Shown here piece by piece: positions 22,825 through 32,813 of a stretch of DNA of 64,000 nucleotides. Made by a program: the position numbers and the translations under genes. Numbering within the stretch: the stretch's first letter is position 1; each line of letters opens with the position of its first letter. Under the pieces are notes generated by a model. The model searched no databases and was not told where the DNA came from. It saw nothing but the letters and a program-made list of their open reading frames with translations. The stretch is from Staphylococcus equorum (GTDB taxonomy: Bacteria > Bacillota > Bacilli > Staphylococcales > Staphylococcaceae). The stretch is taken from the NCBI RefSeq assembly GCF_029531845.1, contig NZ_JAMBPV010000009.1:38697-102696 (forward strand), written 5' to 3'.

Positions 22825-24008
22825 TATTCAATGCCCATTTCTTTTAAATAGCTTTTTCCGTACTCTGGTAATTTCACATTAAAATTATCAGCAATTGTTG
22901 CACCTAGCGAACTAAATGTAGCATCTACCGATAATTCGTGATATTCAGCAATTTTCGGGCTAAACATTAAGACTGGGATATACTCTCTTGTATGATCTGT
23001 ACCTTCAGCAGTTGGATCGTTACCATGATCAGCAGTGATAATCACTAAATCATCATCTTGCAAATGCTTCATAAGTTCAGGTAAGCGCTCATCAAAATCT
23101 TTAATCGCTTGTGCATAACCTACTTTATCACGACGATGTCCGTATAAGGCATCAAAATCCACAAGATTTAAAAAGCTTAAACCATTAAAATCACGTTGTA
23201 CTGTTTCTATTAATTTGTCCATACCGTCCATATTATCTTTTGTACGAACCGCTTCAGTCACACCTTCACCATCGAAAATATCATTTATTTTTCCTAAGGC
23301 AATGACATCATAGCCACCATCTTGTAATTCATTCATGACTGTTCTGCCAAAAGGTTTTAAGGCATAGTCATGTCTATTAGATGTTCTTGTAAAAGAACCT
23401 GGTTCACCAAGATAAGGTCTGGCAATAATTCTACCAATTAAATATTTTGGATCTTTGGTCAATTCTCTTACTTTTTCACAGATATCATAAAGTTCTTCTA
23501 ACGGAATAATATCTTCATGGGCAGCGATTTGGAGCACTGGATCAGCTGAAGTGTAGACAATTAAGTCCCCAGTCTTCATTTGATGTTCGCCCCATTCATC
23601 TATAATTTGCGTTCCAGAAGCGGGTCGGTTAGCCACTACTTTGCGACCAGTTATAGACTCAATTTCATCTACCAATTCTTTAGGGAATCCTTCGGGATAT
23701 ACTTTAAACGGCTGCATAATATTTAAGCCCATAATTTCCCAGTGCCCTGTCATTGTATCTTTACCTACTGAAGCTTCACTCATTTTAGTATAAAATGCTT
23801 GTGGTTTTACTTCTTTTTCAATTACAGGTAGTGGTTCAATATTACCTAAGCCTAATTTTTGAAGATTAGGTAATGACTGATTAAAATCTTCTAACGTGTG
23901 TTTTAATGTATGGCTGCCTTCATCGTTAAAAGCTTTTGCATCAGGACCTTCTCCTATGCCTACTGAGTCCATCACAATTAAGTGTACTCGTTTAAATCGT
24001 GTAGTCAT
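22824..24008 (-). CDS. deoB: Phosphopentomutase
   Basis: Interconverts (deoxy)ribose 1-phosphate and 5-phosphate, linking nucleoside phosphorolysis to DeoC. 394 residues of the alkaline-phosphatase superfamily: metal ligands in VMDSVGIGE at the N-terminus, the phospho-acceptor threonine in KDTMTGHWE near residue 85, and [10 protein letters not shown] plus DHTREYIPV near the C-terminus. It follows pdp by 11 bases. Confidence 0.97.
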   Translation of the reverse strand: MTTRFKRVHLIVMDSVGIGEGPDAKAFNDEGSHTLKHTLEDFNQSLPNLQKLGLGNIEPLPVIEKEVKPQAFYTKMSEASVGKDTMTGHWEIMGLNIMQPFKVYPEGFPKELVDEIESITGRKVVANRPASGTQIIDEWGEHQMKTGDLIVYTSADPVLQIAAHEDIIPLEELYDICEKVRELTKDPKYLIGRIIARPYLGEPGSFTRTSNRHDYALKPFGRTVMNELQDGGYDVIALGKINDIFDGEGVTEAVRTKDNMDGMDKLIETVQRDFNGLSFLNLVDFDALYGHRRDKVGYAQAIKDFDERLPELMKHLQDDDLVIITADHGNDPTAEGTDHTREYIPVLMFSPKIAEYHELSVDATFSSLGATIADNFNVKLPEYGKSYLKEMGIE

Positions 24009-24019
24009 TGTCTCAACTC

Positions 24020-25321
24020 CTATTCAGTAATAATTTTATGAATCAATGTTGGTTCTTCACCTTGTTCACTTACCGTGATACTTTGATTCAATTTCTCTAT
24101 TACATCATTAACGTTTTCGCGATTACTGTGTATTGTTAATAGTGGTTCGCCTTCATCGACTCTGTCTCCTACTTTTTTATGTAATACTAGGCCAACGCTT
24201 AAATCGATATCATCATCTTTTGTTTGTCTACCTGCGCCTAACATCATTGAGGCAACGCCCATTTCATTCGCAATAATTTCAGTCACGAAACCAGATGATT
24301 CCGCTAGCAATTCAACTTGGTATTGAGCTTGTGGTAATTTTGATACGTCATCTACCACTGTGCCATCTCCATCTTGATTCTCTAAAAATGTTCTGAAACT
24401 TTCTAAAGCAGAACCATCCTGTATTGCTTTTTCTAACAATGCACGTGCTTCTTCTAAATCTTTCGCTTTGCCACCCACTACAACCATTTGGGAACCTAAA
24501 GTCATTACAAGTTCAGTTAAGTCTTCCGGGCCTTTACCTTGTAGTGTTTCAATCGCTTCTTTCACTTCTAAGGCATTACCTATAGCGTATCCTAAAGGTT
24601 GACCCATATCCGAAATGATAGCCATCGTGTTTCTACCTACGTTATTACCGATGCTTACCATGGCATGTGCTAATGCTTCAGCATCTTCAAGTGTCTTCAT
24701 AAAGGCACCATTACCTGTCTTAACATCAAGTACAATTGCATCAGCGCCTGCTGCAATTTTTTTACTCATTATTGATGAAGCGATAAGTGGAATAGAATTG
24801 ACGGTGCCAGTAACATCGCGAAGACCGTATAGTTTTTTATCTGCTGGTGTTAAGTTACCCGTTTGTCCAATCACAGCGACTTTAGCTTCATTTACTAATT
24901 TAACGAATTTTTCTTCACTGATTTCAACATGGAAACCTTCAACTGATTCTAATTTATCAATCGTACCGCCTGTATGACCTAGTCCTCTTCCGCTCATTTT
25001 AGCTACAGGTACACCTACTGCTGCAACTAAAGGCGCAAGTACTAATGTTGTTGTATCTCCAACTCCACCAGTAGAATGCTTATCGACTTTAGTACCGTGA
25101 ATATCTGATAAATCAATGACATCACCTGAGTTAACCATTGTCATAGTTAATGCAGCTCTTTCTTCATCATTCATATCTTGAAAGAACACAGCCATCGCTA
25201 AACTAGAAGCTTGATAATCTGGTATGTCACCATTTGTATAGCCATTTATAAAAAATTCAATTTCCTCTTTTGTAAGTACTTGTCCATCACGTTTTTTTTC
25301 AATAATATCTACCATTCTCAT
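24020..25321 (-). CDS. pdp: Pyrimidine-nucleoside phosphorylase
   Basis: Phosphorolysis of thymidine, deoxyuridine and uridine to base plus (deoxy)ribose 1-phosphate. 433 residues: helical domain, phosphate loop [17 protein letters not shown] near residue 81, [17 protein letters not shown] near 110, and a C-terminal small domain. The C-terminal [12 protein letters not shown] segment is typical. Starts [14 protein letters not shown]. Between deoC and deoB in one operon. Confidence 0.96.
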   Translation of the reverse strand: MRMVDIIEKKRDGQVLTKEEIEFFINGYTNGDIPDYQASSLAMAVFFQDMNDEERAALTMTMVNSGDVIDLSDIHGTKVDKHSTGGVGDTTTLVLAPLVAAVGVPVAKMSGRGLGHTGGTIDKLESVEGFHVEISEEKFVKLVNEAKVAVIGQTGNLTPADKKLYGLRDVTGTVNSIPLIASSIMSKKIAAGADAIVLDVKTGNGAFMKTLEDAEALAHAMVSIGNNVGRNTMAIISDMGQPLGYAIGNALEVKEAIETLQGKGPEDLTELVMTLGSQMVVVGGKAKDLEEARALLEKAIQDGSALESFRTFLENQDGDGTVVDDVSKLPQAQYQVELLAESSGFVTEIIANEMGVASMMLGAGRQTKDDDIDLSVGLVLHKKVGDRVDEGEPLLTIHSNRENVNDVIEKLNQSITVSEQGEEPTLIHKIITE

Positions 25322-25393
25322 CTGAGTTGGCCTCCCCTGTTTGTGTATAATACAAACTTAATAATATATCCCTTTTTTTGTTAGTTAACTATT

Positions 25394-26056
25394 CTAGTAG
25401 TCAGAATCGCTTTCTAAACCTTGAATAATTTGAACACCTGCACTCGCACCAATGCGTGTCGCACCAGCTTCAAGCATTTTGTTGAAATCTTCAAGGTTTC
25501 TCACGCCACCAGAAGCTTTAACCTCTAGTTCATCTCCAACAGTATCTTTCATTAATTTTACGTCTTCTGGAGTTGCTCCGCCACCAGCAAAACCTGTAGA
25601 TGTTTTAACGAAATTAGCTCCCGCTGCTTTACTTAGTTCACTTGCTTTAACTTTTTCTTCGTCTGATAATAGACATGTTTCAATAATTACTTTAACTGTT
25701 TTACCATTCGCAGCACCAACAACGCCTTCAATATCTTTTTGTACATCTTCATAACGTCCATCTTTTAATGCACCAACATTGATAACCATATCAAGTTCAG
25801 AAGCTCCATTTTTCACAGCGTCTTCAACTTCAAACATTTTCGTTTCTGTAGTAGATGCGCCTAAAGGGAATCCAATTACAGTACAAACTAATACTTCTGT
25901 ATCTTTAAGTTTTTCAGCTGCATATTTCACATGTGTAGGATTGAGGCATACTGATTTAAAATTGAATTCTCTAGCTTCCTCGATAATTTTGTCGATTTGA
26001 GCTCTAGTCGACTCCGGTTTAAGTAATGTATGATCTATATATTTTGCATAATTCAT
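25394..26056 (-). CDS. deoC: Deoxyribose-phosphate aldolase
   Basis: Cleaves deoxyribose 5-phosphate to acetaldehyde and glyceraldehyde 3-phosphate. 220 residues from [17 protein letters not shown]. The Schiff-base lysine is in FVKTSTGF near residue 151 and the second lysine in VKASGGVR near 180. The frame extends 13 codons upstream but ATG 26056 has AGGAGG at 7 bases. First gene of the deoC-pdp-deoB operon, divergent from deoD. Confidence 0.97.
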   Translation of the reverse strand: MNYAKYIDHTLLKPESTRAQIDKIIEEAREFNFKSVCLNPTHVKYAAEKLKDTEVLVCTVIGFPLGASTTETKMFEVEDAVKNGASELDMVINVGALKDGRYEDVQKDIEGVVGAANGKTVKVIIETCLLSDEEKVKASELSKAAGANFVKTSTGFAGGGATPEDVKLMKDTVGDELEVKASGGVRNLEDFNKMLEAGATRIGASAGVQIIQGLESDSDY

Positions 26057-26233
26057 ATTAAATCCTCCTAATTTTTGTTTACAATAAATATTCATTTCAC
26101 TTATTATTATAAAGCAAAATTAAATAGATATCTTTATAAACACTCTCTTATTACCTATATTACAAAAATTAGCAAAAATAATAAACAAATGTTATCTTTA
26201 AATTGATAAAACAACATAAAGGAGAAGATGATT

Positions 26234-26944
26234 ATGACGAAATCTACACCTCATATTCAACCCAATGGAACTAAAATTGCAAAAACAGTATTGATGCCGG
26301 GAGATCCGCTTCGTGCAAAATACATAGCTGACAACTATTTAGAAAACGTTGAACAATTCAACGAAGTTAGAAATATGTTTGGATATACTGGTACTTATAA
26401 CGGGAAAGAAGTATCAGTAATGGGATCTGGCATGGGCGTACCTAGTATTGGAATTTATTCTTATGAGCTATATAATTTCTTTGATGTTGAGACAATTATT
26501 CGTATCGGATCTTGTGGTGCATTACAAGAAAACGTTAACCTTTACGATATAATTATTGCTCAAGGTGCTTCTACAAACTCTAGTTACGTCGAGCAATATA
26601 ATATTCCAGGTCATTATGCACCTTTAGCTGATTTCGATTTAGTTTTAAAAGCAAAACAAAAAGCGGATGAAATTGGGGCAACTACACATGTAGGAAACAT
26701 ATTATCATCTGATACATTCTATAATGCTGATCCAACGTTTAATGAAAGATGGCAACGTATGGGCATCTTAGGTATAGAAATGGAATCTGCTGCATTATAT
26801 TTAAATGCAACTTACGCTGGTAAAAAAGCGTTAGGTATATTTACAGTGAGTGATCACATATTACGCGATGAAGCAACTACAGCTGAAGAACGTCAAAATT
26901 CTTTCACCCAAATGATGGAAGTCGCACTCGAAATGGCTGAGTAA
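26234..26944 (+). CDS. deoD: Purine-nucleoside phosphorylase, DeoD type
   Basis: Phosphorolysis of purine (deoxy)ribonucleosides. 236 residues of the hexameric bacterial type: phosphate site GDPLRAKYIA near residue 20, RIGSCGAL near 87, and the base-site SDHILRDEATT. An upstream in-frame ATG at 26228 is only 3 bases from GGAG; ATG 26234 has 9 bases and the family start MTKSTPHIQPNG. Divergent from deoC. Last core gene before the accessory insertion. Confidence 0.96.
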   Translation: MTKSTPHIQPNGTKIAKTVLMPGDPLRAKYIADNYLENVEQFNEVRNMFGYTGTYNGKEVSVMGSGMGVPSIGIYSYELYNFFDVETIIRIGSCGALQENVNLYDIIIAQGASTNSSYVEQYNIPGHYAPLADFDLVLKAKQKADEIGATTHVGNILSSDTFYNADPTFNERWQRMGILGIEMESAALYLNATYAGKKALGIFTVSDHILRDEATTAEERQNSFTQMMEVALEMAE

Positions 26945-26970
26945 TTGATATTTCAAATCTTTATTTAAAT

Positions 26971-27018
26971 AAAACAGGTCCTCCAAAACAACGCATGTTT
27001 TGGAGGACCTGTTTTTTA
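26971..27018 (+). terminator. Terminator of deoD
   Basis: AAAACAGGTCCTCCAAAACA pairs with TGTTTTGGAGGACCTGTTTT over 20 bases with a short loop, then T6. Marks the left edge of the accessory insertion. Confidence 0.95.
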
Positions 27019-27153
27019 ATAAAAAAAAAGGTATTCTACTGGTGATTTGTTCATTCTATATTTTACAGGACTTTCCAACTTGTTGATATCCGTAAAAATA
27101 ATACTAGCTAGAAACTGCAGACTCTTACCATTTATAAAAAATATTTTTCAAGA

Positions 27154-28276
27154 CTATGAACTATATATAAGTACTGATTTTCCTAATCTTCCATTATCAT
27201 TGTAAGTTTTCTCTATAAACTTATTACCATCTTTAATATCGTATTTGCTATCTGTAGGAATAATAAAAGTATCTGGATTAAAAGCACCTAAAGATTCCTC
27301 TAAATCTTCACTAGTACCAATACAATTACCTATGATAGACATATTATTAATCATAACTTTCAACATTATTTCATGTAAATTATTCACATTAAATTTATCA
27401 TACTCATCTTGAAAATTTTGATGTTGATTTTTGTAACCACAAGTTATATAACGCCCTCCAGTATTTAGTTGTTTTATTGCCTTTTCTAAATGAAGATCAA
27501 AAAAGGGGTCAAAAACAACATCAAAATTATCCAGCCCTTCTAAGCGTTCCCAATTCGGGTTATCTTTATCTACTTTTAACAACTTAGCTGGTGAAATTAA
27601 TGATTTTTCTTTTATATCCCAATCAGAAGTTGTCAATATAGTAGTATCGATACCTTTAGCAAGTAAATTATTTATGATAAACATAGAAGTATTTGAACGC
27701 GCACTTAAAACTAAAGCGCGTTCATTATCTTTTAAATTTACTCTTCTAACCATACTGGTTGAAGTTTGTCCCCCTATAGAATAACCTGAAGCAATTTCAT
27801 CTGACATTTTATTTGGAATAGTTATTAATTTAGATTTATGTAACTTTAACCAACCTTTAGAAGCTTCATTGGTTACTACTCCTGGCGCCACTCCAGGAAA
27901 AGGTTGTTTCGGAAAAGCACAATTAGGAATCACACGATCTCCTATATCAAAATCTTTCACTGATGCTCCCTTATCAATTATTGTCCCTACAAAGTCTGAA
28001 CCGAAAAAGGCAAATGGAGATGCTTGGAAATTTAATCCTTCTTGCATTTTAAGTGCTGACTTTAAAATAATTGCTTTATCACGATAATTACAAGAAAATG
28101 CATTCACCTTGATTAAAACAAAATTTTCATTTTCTTTTTTTTTGTGAATTAAAAGTGGGTTTATCAATTTCAATTCTTGCACATTTTATTGGTGTACCTG
28201 ATATTTCAACATCTGGCAACATTTTTACATCATCATCAGAAACTAAATTAGGATTCACTAATGCTAATGCTTCCAT
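27154..28276 (-). CDS. MDR-family (alcohol-dehydrogenase-like) reductase, apparently frameshifted; candidate dehydroamino-acid reductase
   Basis: The longest open piece is 27154-28182. Upstream in another frame, ATG 28276 (AGGAG at 9 bases) encodes MEALALVNPNLVSDDDVKMLP ... PTFNSQ and then meets the main frame at an A9 tract (28135-28143). With eight A the two join into one 373-residue protein. Fold: GroES-like N-domain (AFSCNYRDKAIIL, GSDFVGTIIDKG, GDRVIP), then a Rossmann part (ALVLSARSNTSMFIINNLLAKG). The zinc-ligand GHE is replaced by GSD, so it is a zinc-independent MDR form. In lanthipeptide clusters LanJ reductases of this superfamily turn dehydroalanine into D-alanine; that role here is inference. 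Confidence 0.72.
28135..28143 (-). repeat. A9 homopolymer at the reductase frameshift
   Basis: Nine consecutive A on the coding strand (T9 on plus). Eight would fuse the two reading frames of the reductase gene. Such a tract can vary by replication slippage or be bypassed by transcriptional slippage; a sequencing error is the third option. Confidence 0.8.
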
Positions 28277-28288
28277 AAATACCATCTC

Positions 28289-29098
28289 CTATATTTTTGT
28301 AATGAATTTATCCCTATTAAATGTTTTAGATATCATAAGATATAATATAATATCTAAAATTATAAATATTAATGCTAAAATTAAAGAAATAGTAGTTCCA
28401 AATAATATAATTCCACTTGCTTGAGATACTATGAACCCTATAATTGGCAGAATCAAAACCATAGAAATAGATTGTGCCGATTTGGTAGTTTTAACTCTGT
28501 GAGAAATTGAAACAACTAAAGAAATCGATAAAAATGTAACTAATGGAGCCAGTAGTATACTGATAATAATCCAATTTAAATTAGGAAAAATCATTTCACC
28601 TAATACATTGATAGAATAAATGTCAATTATCGTTCCATAAACAATGATTGATGCCCAAGTGATGATTATCGATGGAATAGCTGAGGCAAGAATTTTCCCT
28701 AACATAAGTTCTTTATTCGTTATGGGAGTATATAGAAGCCCCTCGATAGTCTTTCTTTCCTTTTCTCCTGTAAAACTTGAAGTAGAAAGAATTGTAGAAA
28801 TCATCACCGGTATTAAAAGAAATAATGGCGCAAAGAAATACATAAGTATTGCATAAATCATAACTTGTCCTTCATTTAAATCAAGAGGTATAAAGTTAGA
28901 AGGTAATTGTTCTGTAAATATTTTAACACCACCAATGAAATTAACCATTACGTTATTAGAACCTCCAATAATTACAATCAAAGGTAAAAAAACACTAAAT
29001 ATAAATGGAACAATTAATAAGGAGGCTATAGTGCCTTTATCATTTTTAATCTCTAATAAATCCTTTAATACGATATTCATAACATTTTTATAATTCAC
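28289..29098 (-). CDS. ABC-2 type transporter permease (second system)
   Basis: 269-residue integral membrane protein with six predicted hydrophobic segments (for example IASLLIVPFIFSVFLPLIVII near residue 22, IYAILMYFFAPLFLLIPVMI near 75, and a C-terminal IILFGTTISLILALIFIIL). The cytoplasmic EKERKTIEGLLYTPITNKEL segment near 110 is the classic ABC-2/CcmB-NatB-type coupling motif. GTG start with AGGGAGG at 9 bases, overlapping the preceding ATPase gene by 11 bases. It pairs with the ATPase at 29088-30023 and probably exports the peptide or gives self-immunity. Confidence 0.85.
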   Translation of the reverse strand: MNYKNVMNIVLKDLLEIKNDKGTIASLLIVPFIFSVFLPLIVIIGGSNNVMVNFIGGVKIFTEQLPSNFIPLDLNEGQVMIYAILMYFFAPLFLLIPVMISTILSTSSFTGEKERKTIEGLLYTPITNKELMLGKILASAIPSIIITWASIIVYGTIIDIYSINVLGEMIFPNLNWIIISILLAPLVTFLSISLVVSISHRVKTTKSAQSISMVLILPIIGFIVSQASGIILFGTTISLILALIFIILDIILYLMISKTFNRDKFITKI

Positions 29099-30023
29099 AA
29101 AATTCAGCCTCCCTAATTTTTTGGAAGTATAGTTCTTTTATTGAGTGTTTAATTTCTGTAACTGTATATACTTCAATATCATATTCAATTAAAGTATGGA
29201 TTGCTTTGGAAATATCGGCATATTGATTTAAGTGGATTTTTATTGTCTTTTTATCTTTATTCTCGTCAATAACATGGTAAAAACCTTTAAGTCGCTCTAA
29301 ACTTTTTTGATAGTTATTAGTATAAATAGCAAATTCGTAGCCAGGCCATGCTTCGTTTAATAAAGTATTTGAGTCTCCTGAAGCAATAAATTTACCATCG
29401 TACATAATAAAAATATTATCTGCTATTTCTTCTAAACCTTGTAACTGATGCGTACACATGAAAACTGTAACATTTTCTTCTTTAACAATTTTTTGAAGAT
29501 AATTAATTAAAAGAACTGATGCTGAAGGATCGAGCCCAGAAGTTGGTTCATCCAATATCAATAATTTAGGGCTATGTACTAATGCTCTTATTATTGATAC
29601 TTTTTGTTTCATACCTTTGCTTAATGTTCCAACTTTGGAATTTTTTCTATCTGACAAGTTAAAATATTTCAATAACTCTTGTATTTTTTGTTCTCTATTT
29701 TTCTTAGATATATTATAAAAATTAGCCCAAATTTTTAAATTTTCATAAATAGTTAACGCTTCATATAAATTCCCATCATTCTGTACTCCAATATTTTGGC
29801 GCACTTTATCAAAGTTCTGTGACTTTGTATTTGTACCAAGTACTTGTATCTCACCTTTTGTAAGTTGTAACAGTCCAGTTAGTAACCTTATTGTAGTTGT
29901 TTTTCCAACACCATTTGGCCCTAATATAGCATTGATAGAACCTTCTTCTAAGTTAAAAGAAATATTATTTATTATTTTGTTATTATCTATCTTTTTTTCT
30001 AAATTCCTAATTTGACTAATCAA
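29088..30023 (-). CDS. ABC transporter ATP-binding protein (second system)
   Basis: 311 residues: Walker A GPNGVGKTTT near residue 36, signature SKGMKQKVSI near 140, Walker B LLILDEPTSGLDP near 160 and the H-loop histidine in CTHQ near 192, followed by a C-terminal extension of about 90 residues with mixed strands. This is the NatA/CcmA-like family that pairs with ABC-2 permeases. TTG start with GTGGTGA upstream. Lies 13 bases after the first permease and overlaps its own permease. Confidence 0.88.
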   Translation of the reverse strand: MISQIRNLEKKIDNNKIINNISFNLEEGSINAILGPNGVGKTTTIRLLTGLLQLTKGEIQVLGTNTKSQNFDKVRQNIGVQNDGNLYEALTIYENLKIWANFYNISKKNREQKIQELLKYFNLSDRKNSKVGTLSKGMKQKVSIIRALVHSPKLLILDEPTSGLDPSASVLLINYLQKIVKEENVTVFMCTHQLQGLEEIADNIFIMYDGKFIASGDSNTLLNEAWPGYEFAIYTNNYQKSLERLKGFYHVIDENKDKKTIKIHLNQYADISKAIHTLIEYDIEVYTVTEIKHSIKELYFQKIREAEFCEL

Positions 30024-30036
30024 TATATATCACCAC

Positions 30037-30789
30037 TTATAATTTTGTTTTAACTCTTAGAGGACGTAAATAAGTTATTATTAAACATGTTATACAAATA
30101 ATTATTCCTATGATAACTTGGCAAACAATTTCCTTATATTCTATATCCCCTGAAAGAACATATTCAGGTCTGAGTAAAGTTGTCGGTGACCATCTTCTAA
30201 AATCATCGATATTATTAAGAAACATCGATAGAAGTACTAATGCTTCTACAATCAAAGCAGATATAAATGGAGAATTAATCCAAAATGAAATTGTAGCACT
30301 TATTGTAGAAAAAATTAATAATGCAATCAATTGAATGAATAAACTTATTAATGCTCTTTGTAAATCAAAATTATCGAAAAATACCCAAGTTACATATAAA
30401 GTACTTAAACTTCCAATCACAGCTCCTAAAGCTATTATAAATAAACTTATTGTTAATTTTGGATAAAATATTCTACCTGAGTTAATGGCTCTCGTTTTAT
30501 AATACAACTGCATTGACTTGTCTTTACCTAGCCTACACGTATCAGCTACAACATAGGCACAAATTAACATTACTAATTGTGAGGCATTTTTAAAATACGA
30601 TGTAAATAAATCTTTCCATTGCGGATCTTGCATAATTACTTTAGTTCCTTCATTGCTATTAAAATTATTTAAAATATCATTTGAGTAATATGCCATTAAA
30701 GGTGATGAAAACCCAGAAAAAAGGAAAATAGCAAAAATTATGAGGAAACGCTTACTTCTAATCCATGACAATAACTCTAATTCAATCAT
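30037..30789 (-). CDS. ABC transporter permease (first system)
   Basis: 250-residue membrane protein with six hydrophobic segments: RFLIIFAIFLFSGFSSPLM near residue 13, LVMLICAYVVADTCRLG near 73, LTISLFIIALGAVIGSLS near 105, two central segments and VIIGIIICITCLIITYL at the C-terminus. The soluble stretch RLGKDKSMQLYYKTRAI after segment two resembles the ABC-2 coupling helix. ATG start with AGGAGAG, overlapping the upstream ATPase stop by four bases, hence translational coupling with it. Confidence 0.85.
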   Translation of the reverse strand: MIELELLSWIRSKRFLIIFAIFLFSGFSSPLMAYYSNDILNNFNSNEGTKVIMQDPQWKDLFTSYFKNASQLVMLICAYVVADTCRLGKDKSMQLYYKTRAINSGRIFYPKLTISLFIIALGAVIGSLSTLYVTWVFFDNFDLQRALISLFIQLIALLIFSTISATISFWINSPFISALIVEALVLLSMFLNNIDDFRRWSPTTLLRPEYVLSGDIEYKEIVCQVIIGIIICITCLIITYLRPLRVKTKL

Positions 30790-31694
30790 TTTTTCTCTCC
30801 TGCTTGTGACTTATTTAATTTATTTACTTGTTCTGAAAAAGCTTCCTCTAGTGTAAGCTCATTTCTTGTAATTGTTTGTAGTGATTCAATGTATTCTTTG
30901 ATAATCACAAAGACTTCACTTAAATCGGAAGATTTTACCTTTATATAAAAATCAGCATATAGTGAACCATTTATATTTCTATTTTTCATAATATTTAATA
31001 TGTTTGTAGTTACTTTTTTATTTTTTAACTCTATATACATATAATCTTCATCTTTTTTTATAAATTCATTTAGCGAACCATTATAAATTAACTCTCCTTT
31101 ATTCAGTACAATTAAATCACTAGCAATTTTTTCTATATCGTTTAAATTGTGACTAGATATAACAACTACTCTTTCATTAGATATCTTTTTAACCAAGTTC
31201 AATATATCTTGTTGACCAAAAGGGTCTAAGGCACTCGTAGGTTCATCCAAAAAAATAAGTTTAGGTTCAAGTATAAGTGCAGATGCAATGCCAAGTCTCT
31301 GTTTCATACCACGTGAAAACCCCCCAGACCATTTTTTTGAATGTCTTTTTAAGTCAACAGAAATTAATACACTCTCAATTTTCTCTTTAAAATCATTAAC
31401 TTTTTTACCATTCAATTGTAAAGTCTGTTCTAAAACTTCTTGAGGAGTAAGAAATGGCTCAAAATTCGGAACATCTGGGCAATATGCTATTTCATTTTGT
31501 TTTACTAAAACCTCTCCTATATTAGGTCTTAATTGACCCAATATAGTATTAATAAGTGTGGTTTTGCCAGCGCCATTAGGTCCTATTAAACCTATTACTC
31601 CATTATTTTTCTCTATATTAAATGTCACCTTATCTAAAGCTTTAAATTTTTTGAATTTTATTGTTAGATTTTTGATTTTAGCTATTTCATTCAT
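30786..31694 (-). CDS. ABC transporter ATP-binding protein (first system)
   Basis: 302 residues from the preferred ATG. Walker A GPNGAGKTTL near residue 36, signature SGGFSRGMKQRLGI near 128, Walker B LIFLDEPTSALDP near 150, H-loop in SSHNLNDI near 184, then an extended C-terminal domain. GTG at 31703 is the other possible start but ATG 31694 has AGGTGA at 5 bases. Pairs with the permease at 30037. Two separate two-component ABC systems in one RiPP cluster suggest one for export and one for immunity (inference). Confidence 0.88.
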   Translation of the reverse strand: MNEIAKIKNLTIKFKKFKALDKVTFNIEKNNGVIGLIGPNGAGKTTLINTILGQLRPNIGEVLVKQNEIAYCPDVPNFEPFLTPQEVLEQTLQLNGKKVNDFKEKIESVLISVDLKRHSKKWSGGFSRGMKQRLGIASALILEPKLIFLDEPTSALDPFGQQDILNLVKKISNERVVVISSHNLNDIEKIASDLIVLNKGELIYNGSLNEFIKKDEDYMYIELKNKKVTTNILNIMKNRNINGSLYADFYIKVKSSDLSEVFVIIKEYIESLQTITRNELTLEEAFSEQVNKLNKSQAGEKK

Positions 31695-31887
31695 CACTTT
31701 CACCTAAAACATCTCTACCTAATAGATAATAAATTATTCCGCCTAAGGGAACAGAAATACATATAATTAAGCCCCATGCCCATTTAGGTAAAAATTTTGT
31801 TTTGTTAACTTTAAATAAATCTACAAAACAAATAATCAAATATAAAGCTATTATAATTATTACTGGTATTAAAATCTTCGGATTCAT
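31687..31887 (-). CDS. Small membrane protein with PLDc_N-type domain
   Basis: 66 residues from the ATG at 31887, which has GGAGTG at 5 bases; the longer frame back to 31923 lacks a good ribosome binding site. Two membrane segments (ILIPVIIIIALYLIICFVDLF and WGLIICISVPLGGIIYYLLGR). The ending W-x-x-I-I-x-x-x-P-L-G-x-I-x-Y-x-L-x-G-R is the phospholipase D N-terminal (PLDc_N) pattern, without any phospholipase domain. Such small proteins are common in bacteriocin clusters; an immunity role is inference. It overlaps the following ATPase gene by 8 bases. Confidence 0.75.
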   Translation of the reverse strand: MNPKILIPVIIIIALYLIICFVDLFKVNKTKFLPKWAWGLIICISVPLGGIIYYLLGRDVLGESDE

Positions 31888-31919
31888 AAAAACACTCCTT
31901 ATTAATTGTAGTGTTATTC

Positions 31920-32792
31920 TCAAGCATTTTCTGATAAGTCATCAGTATTAATCCTATATGATATTAATCGTTGTTTTAACAATAGCTTAAAATTAACACT
32001 AGTAACAAAGTGATCTTGTATGGCATCAGCTATAGCATTACAGCGATTTTCACCAAAACTTTGTTTAATTTCATTAGTCATTAAGGGTTCTTCAGCAGTG
32101 TAAAGATTTTTGTATACTTTTTTAGCCAATAAAGAACCATCTATTAGAACTTTTGGATTTTCTTTGACTTTTTGGAGTAAAATTTGTTCAACCTTAATAT
32201 AATCGTCACTACTATAAAAAACCAAGGCATCATTCCTAGGATAACTATCAGAAGATGAAAGAACTTTGGCTGAAAAATTAACATTTTTATCAACCAACTC
32301 TTTTACACATTTAGCCCATAAATCTATCCCATATGAAGGATTATCTGCATAAATATAGTGTCTTTTAACAGGTGACGAATGAATACCATTTTCAGTATGA
32401 ACAAACATAAAGAAACCAGGAGTTAAATTTGGCCTAAAACATGGTAGTCTTACTGATTCATGTTCATCAGTTTTCCCAATCACTCTAACACCATGTATTA
32501 ATGTATATTCTTTTCCACCAACAATTTCTTTTTGAGCTTTTAATATAATACCTGGATCCTCAACTGAATCTATTATTTTTTTATCTAAATCATTTAATTT
32601 CTTAATGAAATCATTTGAATAAGAATCTATATTCCCGGTATGTAAATTTGAATATAACCATTGAATAAGTTGGTTTTTAGGTTTTTCTAATACTCCTTTA
32701 TAACGAATATTATTAATTTCAATTTGGTCTAAATCAGCTTCTAGTTTAATTATTTTTTCTAAATTATCAATAGAATTTGAGAGAATCGTCAT
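31920..32792 (-). CDS. HopA1-family lyase, candidate class V lanthipeptide synthetase component (LanY-like)
   Basis: 290 residues, soluble. The C-terminal half shows the HopA1/LxmY pattern: RHYIYADN near 144, DLWAKCVKELV near 157, YPRNDALVFYSSDDY near 184-198, and SFGENRCNAIADAIQDHF near 245-262 (the SFG..RC..IA.AI ending is the clearest signature). In lexapeptide and cacaoidin pathways this family eliminates phosphate from phospho-Ser/Thr to form dehydroamino acids. ATG start with AGGAGG upstream; 21 bases after the kinase gene. The family call rests on motif recognition, not a search. Confidence 0.75.
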   Translation of the reverse strand: MTILSNSIDNLEKIIKLEADLDQIEINNIRYKGVLEKPKNQLIQWLYSNLHTGNIDSYSNDFIKKLNDLDKKIIDSVEDPGIILKAQKEIVGGKEYTLIHGVRVIGKTDEHESVRLPCFRPNLTPGFFMFVHTENGIHSSPVKRHYIYADNPSYGIDLWAKCVKELVDKNVNFSAKVLSSSDSYPRNDALVFYSSDDYIKVEQILLQKVKENPKVLIDGSLLAKKVYKNLYTAEEPLMTNEIKQSFGENRCNAIADAIQDHFVTSVNFKLLLKQRLISYRINTDDLSENA

Positions 32793-32813
32793 TTAATATC
32801 CTCCTTTATTTAA

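Noticed and set aside
28155..28424. Plus-strand 89-codon frame across the reductase/permease junction
   Set aside because: Antisense to two coding regions with better ribosome sites and family matches.
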